Shown piece after piece: positions 44,276-55,589 of a stretch of DNA of 64,000 nucleotides. Location of the stretch: NCBI GenBank assembly GCA_024449915.1, contig JAMZAV010001460.1:62001-126000 (forward strand), read 5' to 3'. This stretch comes from Sweltsa coloradensis (Eukaryota; Arthropoda; Insecta; Plecoptera; Chloroperlidae). A program made the translations under genes and the position numbers. The notes under the pieces are model-generated. The model was not told where the DNA came from and searched no databases. It saw nothing but the letters and a program-made list of their open reading frames with translations. How positions within the stretch are numbered: position 1 is the first letter of the stretch; each line of letters starts with the position of its first letter.

Positions 44276-44431
44276 AGTCCGAGCAGCAGTAAATCAACCA
44301 GCGGAAGGGTTCTCACCACCGCTAGAAGAAACAGAAACAAACAACAAAACAAGTTTAGAACCCTAATTTAGGTCGGTTTTACCGAATTATAAGCTTCAGT
44401 TTCATTTAGTTATCATCAGTTAGGTAGCTGA

Positions 44432-44590
44432 TGTGAGCCGCCCGCGATGGCAAATAAGATTAGGGCGCTGGTGCGAAGCGTATGGTTCTTCGAGGACATG
44501 GGTTCGAATCCCGCGTAAGGCAATGAGTATTTTGCAGTCGTCCTTTTCGTCATCTACCACCACTGATCTTCTCGAATAGCTTTAGTGCAT
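44432..44590 (+). repeat. tRNA-derived SINE
   Basis: GCCGCCCGCGATGGCAAATA, GGTGCGAAGCGTATGGTTCT and the B box GGGTTCGAATCCC form a tRNA-like head; the body ends CTTCTCGAATAGC. The same SINE lies inverted at 6465-6570 in unit A. Confidence 0.7.
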
Positions 44591-44706
44591 TAATAAAAAG
44601 CAATACAAATAATTGTCATTATTTTCATCGAAGATGAGGTTGCACCAGACTAAGATGCAGTTTTTCGTGAAATATTTAGGGATTTAATTTACAGTTTAGA
44701 AAGAAC

Positions 44707-44941
44707 TACGAGTTTCTGCATATTTTTAAATTGTTTTTTGTTACATCTATTAGTTTCCGCATACTAATTTTATGTGTATTATTTTTGACAGCCCGCACAC
44801 AAGAGGTTTTCTCTTACGCGGGCTTCCTATTATGAATATTTGAATTTATTTTTATCACAGTATGCTCATAACTTTGTATTGTTTACTAATATTTGCAGGA
44901 ATAAAATGCATTTAAATTGAATCGAATTGAATTGAATTGAA
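44707..44941 (+). mobile_element. LINE 3' end with (GAATT)n tail, absent from unit A
   Basis: Units A and B are collinear up to CAGTTTA.AAAGAAC and from AACTGGAAATAC. The intervening 235 bp in B contain a CCCGC..GCGGG hairpin at about 44795-44825, then end with ATTGAATCGAATTGAATTGA. A microsatellite tail with 5' truncation is usual for several LINE clades. Confidence 0.6.
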
Positions 44942-45664
44942 CTGGAAATACACTATTCTTATGTATATTTTAGTTGCTTCTAAAGTTTATACTTTTAGGT
45001 GCCTCGAATGACGGGTACACTTACACGAACCTTTTTATACGACCTCAGGACGGATACAAATTTTTTGATTTCTTTTTTAGAATGAAAAAATGTGTTTTGC
45101 TAAATTTTATGACAATTAACATTATACAAGCAGAAATACTAGAGTTACCTAAATAGGTAGCGAAGCACCAACATTTATACTTGGTGAGGGGGGTGGGGGG
45201 CAACAGATGGAGAGAAAAAATATTCCAGTGGGGAATCATCGAAATCTAAAAATAAAGTTATTCAATTTTCTACTTTAAAACCACACTGATAAATCCTGAA
45301 ACTTTAAGAGGATATGGAATATACGTCTTGGCTAGATTTCTGTTCGCTCGGCTGTCCGACATCACAGGTATTTGAAATTTTGAATAAATATAAATAATAT
45401 AAATATAGGGCTCTACAGTAACACTATGTCTGAATTAACAAAATAAATAGATGTTTGCGATTTCTGATTTTGTAAAAAAGTACAAAATTGAATAAATTGA
45501 ATTATTTGTGGCTATAATTGTGACAAAATTTTGAAAATCTACGACTGTAGGGCTGTCCATGTATTCTTAATGACAACTTTGCAAAGTTGTTCAAACTTTG
45601 GATTCTTCTTGGCCGAGCGAATAGCTATTTACCAACTGCCAAATGTGTCCCATTCCTTCTAACA

Positions 45665-46263
45665 GGGGTATTCACCGACTAAACTAAAAAAAAAATCATT
45701 TATACTAACTAGTTATGAATGTACAAAGTAATAGACAAATTATTAGGGCCACTATTACCCACCAAAAATTGAAAAACTTCTCTATTTTCAAGCTAGGTCC
45801 CATCGGCAAAAATCTCCATAAGAAATAATATATAGACGATCTCTTTGCCCCGTGACTTTGGAGGATTTTGACCCCAAAAACCTTTTCAGTAAATCTGCTT
45901 TATTTTGTTTTGTAATATGATCAAGCGGTTCGGTCGAAATATGCTGAGTATACCAAGAAGAGGTGTGATTTTGGAATGCATTTTTTTGAGTGTATATTTG
46001 TGCACAGTTTCAAGACACAATGTTGTAAAGGGCCTTTTTAGATTGAAACGGTGCTCTAGTATCTATGTAGAAGAAGAAATTAGCAGGTAAAAGCCGATTT
46101 ACGATATTCCCCAAAACGTAAATTTTTGCAAATTTTAGGATAAATAAACTTAAAAAAATTCGTGTAAAATCACAGTTGCAAGATATAATTTTTTGAAAGG
46201 TCATTTTAGTGTAGAACAATGCCAAAGAGCACATTTAACAAAAAACATTGGGTTTAATCGCCC
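45665..46263 (+). mobile_element. Single YX non-autonomous element upstream of exon 1 of copy B
   Basis: It runs GGGGTATTCACCGACTAAAC to GGTTTAATCGCCC. It shares GCTAGGTCCCATCGGCAAAA, CAGTTTCAAGACAC and ATCACAGTTGCAAGATATAA with 12837-13477. Unit A lacks it at this place (about 7415). It ends only about 36 bp before the exon 1 boundary. Confidence 0.75.
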
Positions 46264-46298
46264 ATTTAACTTCTGTTTTAACATATTTTACTTCTTAG

Positions 46299-46452
46299 AT
46301 AGAACGAAGATGGATTCATCAGCTCTTCAAGGAATTGGTAAAAGAAGTTGCCAAGAAGGAGTTGCGGGAAGATGAGGGTACCCGGGACCAGGCTATACAG
46401 GAGTTTAGAGAGTGGATTGAAAAGAATCCAGACATTTCCAACTGCAGAACAG
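46299..46452 (+). pseudogene. CRAL-TRIO copy B exon 1, +1 frameshift, duplicated donor downstream
   Basis: The acceptor TTTACTTCTTAG precedes the exon. GCTCTTCAAGGAATTGG replaces GCTCTCCAGGAATTGG of copy A, one base longer, so MDSSALQ is followed by a wrong frame. The remainder is identical in content to copy A. The end of the exon plus donor (46434-46463) is repeated at 46506-46535. Confidence 0.85.
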
Positions 46453-46540
46453 GTACGAAGTAAAATACACATTCTTTACACTGAAACACAGCCAGGAGCA
46501 TGAGCGGACATTTCCAACTGCAGAACAGGTACGAAGTAAA

Positions 46541-46845
46541 AAAATTAAAAAAAAAAAAAACACAAAAATACAAACAGAAAGAAACAAGAAAATCGAAAAA
46601 ATCGTTAAATTGCAATTTTCATTAGAAATAATTTTTCGATCGGTTTTCGAACCGTGCAGTTCGAAGTTCAGAGATTTCAAAGGTCTCCAGAAAATTTCAT
46701 CGCAATTGGAATATCGGCTTAGCCGGAATCGTGTTAACAAACACACAAAAATACAGGAAAAAAAAAAAAGAAGAAAAAAACATTGGATTTTTTTTCTCCA
46801 GTGTAGTAAAATGGAATCTTCGCTTCGCTCTCTACGCTCATCCAA
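46541..46845 (-). mobile_element. Helitron-like H1 element, truncated, reverse
   Basis: The 5' end TTGGATGAGCG is at 46845 on the minus strand, with the ACACTGGAGAAA block and CGGCTAAGCCGATATTCCAA. It stops near 46541 in an A-rich run without the 3' hairpin. Confidence 0.7.
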
Positions 46846-47483
46846 AAAGGGCTTACTATAGGAATACTAGAGGGATAACTATTGTACTAGTTGGCGTTCT
46901 ATTCAAGTACAGAGATGTCCTGCGTTATAATCATATCATGATTAGGCTACATTATTTTATGAAACTGCGATTTCAGCTAGGCTACAAAAAGGTCTAAAAT
47001 CGCGTCATGATTCACGAATAATGCATTAAAACCTTCATCGACAATAATTATTAGTGATTATGGCATGCAAAGCCTTATTGACATTACATAATTAAGACTT
47101 GACAGTGGACACATATGCCCAGATAGGCCTACACACATTACACATACCTACACAGGGGTGGGGCGACTCCTATCTCTCCCCACCTCATTTTGCCGACATG
47201 AGCAATAGTATAAGTTTAAATAAAGTTTTTTATTGGTTAAGTATAATAGATTTTTTGAGTGACACCAATCACAAAGCCGTGCCCATAACCATCATACCCC
47301 ATAATAACCCCCTTCTACCCCTCTGTTACACCCTTAGAAGTAATTTATGTTTATGAAATGTACACTAACGAACGATATTTTTCAGCATTAACGTTGACGA
47401 TGCACTAATGTTCACGGTTGAATTTGATTAATAAAAACCACAAAATTTGTGGGAACTATGTGTTATCGTTTACTCCTGACTTG
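46846..47483 (+). other. Part of intron 1 of copy B, unassigned
   Basis: No repeat family or exon recognised here. A GATGCACTAATGTTCAC block at about 47396 recurs at 48235, on the other side of the palindrome. Confidence 0.4.
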
Positions 47484-48109
47484 AACACATTGTTCTATTC
47501 GAGAGCAGAGTTCTTTTGTATGTCAGCTAATTGAATTCTATACAATTTCAGATACCGAGGAGCAACAAGCCCGAAGATTGAGAATAAGATTAGACTATAG
47601 GATGTCATAAAAAATTTAATTCGTAAAGTAATAATTAAGTTCATCCAATACAATCATTAACTATTGAAATCATTATTTAAATCAAAATCAAATGCTATTA
47701 CAAAAATGTATGATTTTTTACAAGTTTTATCCACTTTGAATGAAAAAAATCGGACATCATTTATGGTTTTTAAGTATTTTATTTACATTATTTTGTATAA
47801 CGACAAAATACCTAAAAACCGTAAATAAAGGCCGATTTTTTTCGTTCAAAGTGGATAAAACTTACAAAAAATCCTACGTTTTTGTAATAGCATTTTATTT
47901 TTATTTTAATAATGATTTCAAGAGTTAATGATTGTATTGGATAAACTTATTTATTACTTTATGAATTAAATATTTTTATGACATCCTAGTCTTATTCTTA
48001 TCCTATTGTCAATCATCAGGCGTGTTGAAACTCGGAATCTGAAATTGTATAGAATTCAATTAGCTGATATACAAAAGAACTCCGCTCTCGAATAGAACAA
48101 TGTGTTCTA
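47484..48109. mobile_element. 626-bp near-perfect palindrome (long hairpin element)
   Basis: GAACACATTGTTCTATTCGA at the left end is the inverse of TCGAATAGAACAATGTGTTC at the right end. Symmetry continues through AATTGAATTCTATACAATTT, ATCCAATACAATCATTAACT and TTTTATCCACTTTGAATGAA, and even the 70-bp centre is partly inverted (ATGGTTTTTAAGTATTTT with AAAATACCTAAAAACC). A TAGTCTTATTCTTATCCTAT-type segment in one arm is slightly rearranged. No ORF. Probably a fold-back MITE. Confidence 0.8.
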
Positions 48110-48414
48110 CTTGCAAGTAAACGCACTATAGTTCCCCTCTCCCCGAAGTAATTTGAGCAGCGTATATAGGCCTATCTCTTGAAATAAGAGTGCACTATAA
48201 AGAAACTATTGTACGCAAAACATTCACTGACAATAATGCACTAATGTTCACAATTAAAATTGATTTATACTATGGATTTGAGAGGGTTTCGTCAAGTAAT
48301 TTGAGTAAATATTTGGTAATGATTGTGTATTCATGTGTGTTTGTGTTCACAAGCAAACCATGCATTAAGTCCACTATTGTAATGGTATCATAATAAAGAT
48401 AAAAATTAATAAAT

Positions 48415-48820
48415 ACATTAGTATTTAGAACCTACCCACTCGGTCATATAATTGATTTTCAGTGGGGGATAGTAAACCAACGCGACTAAGCCAACCCTGT
48501 AGGCCCCGACGCAATTCGACGAGTGAGCGATAACCAACCAAAGATCAATATTTTTTAATAAGAAATATAGCAGCAATCAGTGGTATGGACAGTGCGAACA
48601 CCCGCGAATCAACGCCAGGATCAACAAGGCCGATTCAGAACAACTTTAAATTCATTATTTGCCTCGTTGCTAGGACGGCTCCATGGTCACCGTTTACGAA
48701 TTTCTTAGACAAGAACTGAACCAAATCAGAAGTTAAAAAACTTCTGATTTTAGCGCGAATCGAACCCTGGACTTTCTGCACTGGAAGCTGAGACGCTAAC
48801 CACATGACCAACGAGCTTCA
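48415..48820 (-). repeat. SINE family S1, nearly complete, reverse
   Basis: On the minus strand the tRNA-like head is GCTCGTTGGTCATGTGGTTA..CAGGGTTCGATTC, followed by S1 body blocks and a tail with GAAAATCAATTATATGACCG. It matches 52040-52440 (plus) throughout. Confidence 0.75.
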
Positions 48821-48828
48821 CATAAGGG

Positions 48829-51040
48829 TTGACTCCTTCAGTAAGCCCCCCCCCCCCCGCCGAATTAATTTGAGTTCATCTATTGAAATAAGTTTGCATA
48901 GACAAAACTTTTTGTGTACAAACTTGCACAATGCACTGTTCAAGCAATGATGTAATGTACATTACTTCTTACTTAAAATTCAATATGGGAGTGAGAGGGG
49001 GGGCAACTTGTCCTACTCCAATTACACTTCATCCTTCAGAAGAGAATGTCCAAAGACTAGAGCAATGTAAGAGAACTCATTACCGCGCCATCATCCATCA
49101 TTTTGACAAAACAAAACTTTTGTTAGGATTGCTGGTGGTGGTTTTTGTTCCGACAACCTCACGAATGAAGTCTCGAGCGTTCTGTATGACCTTTATATCT
49201 TGCTGCTTATCATTGAATCAAAATAATATAAGTTATATCATAATAGTTCTGCATTTTTTTTGTTATTTTGTGAATGTTATAATATGTAACTTAAGCTTTT
49301 ATTGGTATCATTTGCCATTACTTTTATTTGATTATGTTGGCATTACATTTTACTTTTAGTACGTATCGTAAGGAAATAAACAAGAGACGTTGTCGGGCTT
49401 ATATTAAAATAAATTTGTTTTCAGGCAAGATTTATGATCTTGTAATGAACCATATCTCCATTAAAAATCAGAATTTGGCACCAAAACGACATGTAGATCG
49501 CAGCACTGGCGGCCCGCTACGTCACAACATGGCGGGCGTAATTGTGATTCCGGGCTGGAGCGTATATGGCGCTTACGTGTGTCAGTCACGCCGGTTATGA
49601 CAATTCAGGGAATACTTCCAATCTGTCCACTCTTATTTACCTATCTCGCACACGCATTAAATAAGATGTATATTTTCATCTACGGTTTGCATTTTTTATG
49701 CTCTTTTACAACCACAAGTAGGCGTAATTGCGTACGTAGGACAACTATAGCCAAAATTGACCTAGATATCCTTCATATTCTTATATTCCTGAATGGGATA
49801 GGGGTGAAATGTAAAATAATATATAATAATATCATCATAATAGTTGGGTATATTATTATGTCTGAGCGTAAGAATATCCAGAAAATAATTCATAAGCAGA
49901 TTATTATTTATTATATAGTAGTGTATTGTGTCCTACAGTCCTACTACTATAAGTAAAGTTGCCCGCGAAAATTGGTATTGGTCCAAGGAATTATTACCAA
50001 ATTTGAATTTAGAATGTAATTTTTTTAAAGTGCTTTCACGTTTTGTCTGTTATTATTAAGTCTGTTCATTGTATCAACAAATATTTCGCAACAAATTGAT
50101 ATAACACTGAACAGCTGAAGTGCAAGGTGCAATATTTAACATTTTCCCGCGGTAATGCAATTACAATAGTACAACTTGTATTATTTTTATCATATTCCCT
50201 GAAAATGTCAATAAATAAGGTCTACATCTATGCTCAAATCCGGGTGTTGTCAATTTGTAATCATCGACAGTGTGCCTTATTTTTGACGTGATAAAAACGC
50301 ACTGCAGTGTAGTAATTTTGAGGTAGCACATCACTTACGAAACGAATTGAATGTATATGCCTATGTAGGCCTGTATGTGCAACAATTGGGAACGGTGTGA
50401 TAGCCTATTGGCATAAGCATGAATTAAAATTAGACGGGCAAAAAAACAATTAGCAAAATTATTAAAAAATTAATCTATCAAACACAACGGGAAAACTCAG
50501 TGGGTGACACCACACTGTCATCTGACTTTATGTTTTAGGACTTTATCCCTGGACTTAAATGTAAGAATAATGTTTTTTTAAGTAGGCCCTACCGAAATTT
50601 AAATTGAGATCACGATAATTTAAAAGTTGATATTTAAGTGTAAAGAGTTGTAGGCCCTTTTTTGTTTTCTTGTGATAACCATAGCACAAATATTTCTTTG
50701 TTTTATTTCTAACGTTCTACATCCGTAAACAAAACGTATCACGCCGAAAACTCAACTTTTTAGTTACATTTACACGTTCTTCCACGTTATTTGCCGCTGT
50801 GTCTACCTGAGTGATCACTACTGCTAGGGTTCTACGTTCCGCCAACAGGGCCGCGCTAGTGTGCTTTTTGGTGCCGAATAGCCACCGGCAAATATTATTC
50901 ATGCATCATGCTGCATCAGCCTTCTCTAACATTTCTTTTAACACTGCATCAGACGTCTTATTTGTTTCTTTGTTTTTAGAATTATGTAATTTGTGAATGT
51001 GTTGTTATTGACAAGGATCAATACAATAAAGTTAATTATA
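48829..51040 (+). repeat. Intron 1 segment shared with unit C
   Basis: 48829-49480 and 50872-51040 match 34614-35380. The middle 49480-50870 is present only here and holds no recognised gene. The two halves bracket a 1.4-kb interval that is either an insertion in B or a deletion in C. Confidence 0.6.
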
Positions 51041-51339
51041 TTGTATTGATTTTGATCCTGGGTTAAAGAGCGTACCGTGCACTTGCCACATTCTAGCCAC
51101 CTCGGCGACAAAGTACAAACATGTATATCAAACAATAGAAGTACAAATATTTTTTTCGTCCACATCCACAATATTTTCCTTTATTTAAGTGTGTTTGCAT
51201 AACAGTTTCCCGTTTCCCAACAAACCACTCATAAAGTGCGCAATGTAATATTTACGTTGCATCTTGCATCAATGTAGCAAAATCCTATTGTTTACACCTG
51301 GAATTTTCAAATCTGAACACCTTCTAAAATTCTCCCAGG

Positions 51340-51450
51340 TGCCGCTAGGAATCGACGGTGGCGCGGCGCGCGGCTACTTCGGAAGCTATAGCGGGAATCG
51401 AACCCTGGAACTTCTGCATTGGAAGCAGAGACGCTAACCACAAGACTCAT
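51340..51450 (-). repeat. tRNA-derived SINE head, reverse
   Basis: On the minus strand GTGGTTAGCGTCTCTGCTTC and the B box CAGGGTTCGATTCCCG resemble the S1 head. The GTGGCGCGGCGCGCGGC segment beside it is unusually GC-rich. Confidence 0.6.
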
Positions 51451-51610
51451 AATTCTCATAATTAATTTCACTGAATTCAAATTATTTTGCCGCCCACAAT
51501 TGTAAAAATGTACACACAATTTACTTTTATACGATTACTATTCGAGTCTATAATAATGTCGTGTGTTAAATTAATTCCTTATAACAGTTTGTAATAAATG
51601 TATTTTCCAG

Positions 51611-51770
51611 ATGACGTTTTCCTGTTGAGCTTCCTCCGGATGAAGAAGTTCAGTGTCCCAATGGCCGAGCTCACTCTGACAAAGTTCCTCAAGTTCCGAG
51701 AAGACTTTCCTCACCTGACGAGGAAACTTGACATCCTGGACCCACCGCTTAACATCATCGTCTCTAACGG
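51611..51770 (+). CDS. CRAL-TRIO copy B exon 2
   Basis: After GTATTTTCCAG it encodes DDVFLLSFLRMKKFSVPMAE through LDILDPPLNIIVSNG with donor GTTAGGGT. It differs from copy A by two residues (N to K, S to I). Confidence 0.88.
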
Positions 51771-51869
51771 GTTAGGGTTTATAATGAAAATATAGTGAAA
51801 TAGTTTACAACAGTTTTGATCTAATCGAGTGAGTTGATTCTTTTGACAGTAAAATAAACAGATTTCATA

Positions 51870-52010
51870 AATGAATGAATAAATGAAATAAATAAATTAA
51901 TACATGAATACATGAATACATGAATACATAAATACACAAATACATAAATAGATAAATACATGAATATACAAATACATAAATATATAAATACATAAATAAA
52001 AACATTAATA
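51870..52010. repeat. ATAAATAC/ATGAATAC minisatellite
   Basis: Irregular tandem units of ATGAATAC, ATAAATAC and ACAAATAC. Open frames through it are low-complexity and not genes. Confidence 0.8.
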
Positions 52011-52039
52011 AAAAAGGCTAGTTCAAAACAACTTGATAA

Positions 52040-52440
52040 CATTGCGTGTGGCTCGTTGGTCTTGTTGTTAGCGTATCAGGTTCCAATGAAGAAGTCCAGG
52101 GTTCAAATCCTGCTAAAGTCATAAGGTTTTTAATTTCTGATTTGGACATAAGTCCATCATTTCGTGTCTTAGGAGTTTGTAAACGGTGACTTTAAAGCCG
52201 TCCTAGCAACGAAGCACATAATAAATTCAGAGTTGTTCTGAATCGGCCTTGTTGATTCTGGCGTTGATCCGCGGGTGTTCGCACTTTCCATATCACTGAT
52301 TGCTATATTTCCTATTAAAAATATCGATCTTTGGTTGGTTATCGCTCACTCGTCGATTGCGTCGGGGCCTACAGGGTAGGCTTAGTCGCTTTGATTTACT
52401 GTCCCCCACTGAAAATCGGTTGTATAACTGAGTGGGCAGT
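52040..52440 (+). repeat. SINE family S1, complete, forward
   Basis: The tRNA-like head GTGGCTCGTTGGTCTTGTTG..CCAGGGTTCAAATCC is followed by ACGGTGACTTTAAAGCCGTC, TTCTGAATCGGCCTTGTTGA, TTGGTTGGTTATCGCTCACT and a CAGTCTGCCCACTCAGTT end. It is the reference copy for the four S1 occurrences. Confidence 0.78.
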
Positions 52441-52463
52441 CTGCCCACTCAGTTATACTCAGC

Positions 52464-54327
52464 TATATTTTAAACACTTACTTGTGTGAATTTTCGGAGA
52501 CGTCCGTCTTGTTACCGTTATTATTAGTAGGGCTACAGTTTTGGTTTAAGTTTAGTATGTTGACCACATGGTTTTAGTAGAGACTGTAGAAAAATCAGAC
52601 TGTAAGTTGTAGGCCAGCTCTAGCAGTGAAAGTAGGTCAGCCACTGGCCTGGGGAGCTCGATGCGCGGGGGTGAAACGCGCGTGCACTTGAGTGTCGACT
52701 GGCGGGTGTGAACCACCCCAGAGTGAGTGAGCGGTAGTGCAAGTGGAACGCATTTAAAATCAGTGTTATATGGTTGTTAACTAAGTAAAGTGCGATCGTA
52801 TAAAAATAATCTACATTTAATCATCTTACATCAACTTCAATCAGCTTCAAGCCACCATCAACAATATTAATCCCACGTGTGAGCTAACCGTGCGGTCTCA
52901 GCAACAACACTTCACCTCGCCCGTCGCAGTAGTCGGCTGGAGCGACATTTCTACGCCGGTACAGTTCACTCCAAGAGTTTTGGCAACACGCACAGGTCAG
53001 AACGTTTCAATTTTAAAATTATCCGCAGGACACCCACGTAAAAATCGGACAATATTTAAAAAAGAGAAAACAACTGAATTTAAAGTAAACCATGAATAGT
53101 GTGAAAAATTAGATAGAAAGACAGTACAAGCCCACGAATTGATTTGATAAAAAAAAATTGAATAACGTAGTAAATAATTATAGATTATAAGTTATATGAT
53201 AAGTGTTAAGTTATAAGTAGATTAAAAGGTACAACTAGTAGCCCTAACAACTACTTACATTACTATTAAATTATTAGGGTAACGGTTTATTAAAAACAAG
53301 TAATTGATTATCTGAATCAGTAACTTCTATCAAAGGGTTGATTAATCATTCTCTAGTTTAAGGTCTATCTATATATTAATTTGTTTTTTTTCTGTGTGAA
53401 TATAAATAAATGTGTATCCACAGTACCTATTGGTTCTATCAGTTATGAACTACTAATCCAGGAACCCATCAAAAAAAATTTGATACTTGTAACCTATACT
53501 GTTATTCCCTAACCTTGAATAAACCACAAAGACTGCCAAGCACCTTTGGAACGTTTACAGTCTCCATCGTCAGACACTGTCACACTAGCAATCTCACTGT
53601 GTTTCCGGAGGCTTCCACCCGTGTTGTTGTGTCCTTGTGACTTCTTTCCTGACAAGATTGCGCCATATGGGGCTAAATTCTTTTGTGGCCTGGCTAATTA
53701 CATTTTAAATGCATGGCATGACTGCAGCTTCTTTTCTCTTCCTAATGTCGGCATTCTCTTCTTTTAAGATTATTTTAACCCCCTCCCAGTTGATGTTTTC
53801 CTTGCACACGTCGAAATGATCTTTTAACTTTGATGGCATTCTGGTCTTCCCTTCTATTGTTTTTTATGTTCACCTATGCGGATGTTGACTGGTCTTGATG
53901 TTTCTCCAATGTACTGTGACTGTGAACAAGAGTATATTGGAGAAACATCAAGACCAGTCAACATCCGCATAGGTGAACATAAAAAACAATAGAAGGGAAG
54001 ACCAGGATGCCATCAAAGTTAAAAGATCATTTCGACGTGTGCAAGGAAAACATCAACTGGGAGGGGGTTAAAATAATCTTAAAAGAAGAGAATGCCGACA
54101 TTAGGAAGAGAAAAGAAGCTGCAGTCATGTCATGCATTGAAAATATAATTAGCCAGGCCACAAAAGAATTCACCCCCATATGGCGCAATCTAGTCAGGGA
54201 AGAAGTCACTAGGGCACAACAACACGGGTGGAAGCCTCCGGAAACACAGTGAGATTGCCAGTGTGTCAGTGTCTGACGATGGAGACGGACGTCTCCGAAA
54301 ATTCACGCAAGTAAGTGTTTAAAATAT
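52464..54327. mobile_element. Penelope-like element insertion with inverted 3' ends
   Basis: The outer ends are inverse: CTATATTTTAAACACTTACT at 52464 and AGTAAGTGTTTAAAATATAG at 54327. A GIY-YIG-type coding segment lies on the plus strand at 53930-54250 (YIGETSRPVNIRIGEHK, then KDHFDVCKENINWEGVKIIL) and again in reverse at 53545-53910, with the turning point near 53918. The 1-kb left part (52513-53540) is CpG-rich in places and may be the element's 5' region. Copy A lacks the whole 51780-54335 block. Confidence 0.75.
53930..54252 (+). pseudogene. Penelope GIY-YIG endonuclease C-terminal fragment
   Basis: CDCEQEYIGETSRPVNIRIG and EHKK give the YIG core with the conserved R..EH; a stop (TAG at about 53991) then interrupts, and MPSKLKDHFDVCKENINWEG to IWRNLVREEVTRAQQHGWKP continues. 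The reverse complement of the same segment lies immediately to the left. This domain cuts target DNA in Penelope-like elements. Confidence 0.7.
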
Positions 54328-54683
54328 AGACCTCGGTTAGTAGTTTAGTACACTCGTCGAATAATTAAATTATTACATGTGATTCGTTGCAAGGATGTCC
54401 TGTTGATTGGTTTAAAATAAATCTAAATAAAGAGGCAAAATACGTGAATGAGGACCAGCCCGCAGTCAGAGGACTATGAACGCAGATGATTTTGGTTTCC
54501 TTCCACAATTATTTAATTATAATTAAATGTTTTCATTGGTATATTCATTTTATTTATTTTGGTTAGATTCAAATTATTGTGTGTGATACCCCAAAAATCC
54601 TAGATTTATGTCTGCATCTGCAAATTAAATTTGCAGTCAATATTATATCCTAAAGTCTAATGTTATTATTATTATTGTTGCAG

Positions 54684-54745
54684 GTACAATTTCGTATCGC
54701 CGTATCGCGACGACAAGGGACGGCAAGTTATCGTCGTAATTCTCA
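54684..54745 (+). CDS. CRAL-TRIO copy B exon 3
   Basis: After TATTGTTGCAG it encodes YNFVSPYRDDKGRQVIVVIL, with donor GTGAGTTAATAAATAAT. One residue (N for M) differs from copy A. Confidence 0.87.
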
Positions 54746-55589
54746 GTGAGTTAATAAATAATTATAATAATATTGCACAAATTCTTACTTATAAGCCTCC
54801 AATGGTTTTAAATTTAATTTCGCTGTTAGTTTGTAAAGAGCAATGCTTTATGAAATTCATAAAAGTATACAAAAGAGAATCTCCTAAATATTGTGAACCA
54901 CATAAGATTTAATTCGATATTTCGAACAATAAATTACATACGGGGATCAGAATAAGTAACAATCATCACGCCATTTGAATAACTAGATGTGTGTAACGAG
55001 TTGTTACGGTGCTCAAGGCAAAATCGATTCAATTGAGTGAGTTCTTCCCTCAGTACACAATACTTCACCCAAAATGTATTAATCAAGAAATTCATCCCCT
55101 TCCGTTTAATTATTGCAAATGTGTTTCTGTGATAGTTTATTTCGAAAAAAAAAAATTTCGAACACAAATTTCCCATAGTGTTATGTTCCTCTCAGATTCA
55201 TAATAAGGAACACGGTTTTAGGATAGTTGTGAAGTTAATGTCCAAGGGCAGTTTAGATAATTCAACCCTAAACATTCGCATTAACAACTGAACAAAATCT
55301 TTGAAAAACTTAGTCATAATGTCGGTGACAAGACATGAACCAGTGACCTTCCAAATCAGAATCTTGCGCTTATACGCACGAGCTAAATAAATAAATACAT
55401 TTAAAAAATCAATAAATTCGTATTTAGAGTCACCTACTCAGTCACAAAACTGATTTTCAGTGGACTTAGCCGACCAAGTGCTTGTTCCATGGACTGACTG
55501 ACTTCTGCCTCAAAACACGGGTTCTTATACCCCATATCTCGTATGTATGCCCAAACTTGGTATAACTTTCTCCCTAATTCACGATCTAT

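Larger units (their letters stand above)
38840..44423 (+). mobile_element. Nearly full-length LINE (I/R1-LOA type with RNase H), inactive
   Basis: It holds a 5' leader (38840-38995), ORF1 with zinc knuckles and ORF2 with endonuclease, reverse transcriptase, RNase H and a C-terminal CCHC-type motif. GTAGCTGA occurs at both edges (38832-38839, 44424-44431), a possible 8-bp target duplication. Both ORFs are broken. No poly-A tail is seen. Confidence 0.8.

Noticed and set aside
48720..48820. tRNA-like sequences (also 5150, 9735, 15080, 33850, 44500, 51400, 52060) considered as tRNA genes
   Set aside because: Each has A/B-box-like blocks but imperfect cloverleaf stems and is attached to a repeated body, so they are SINE heads.
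52890..53099. 69-codon ORF in the CpG-rich left part of the Penelope insertion
   Set aside because: Could be a 5' ORF of the element, but there is no motif to support it and no second copy here for comparison.
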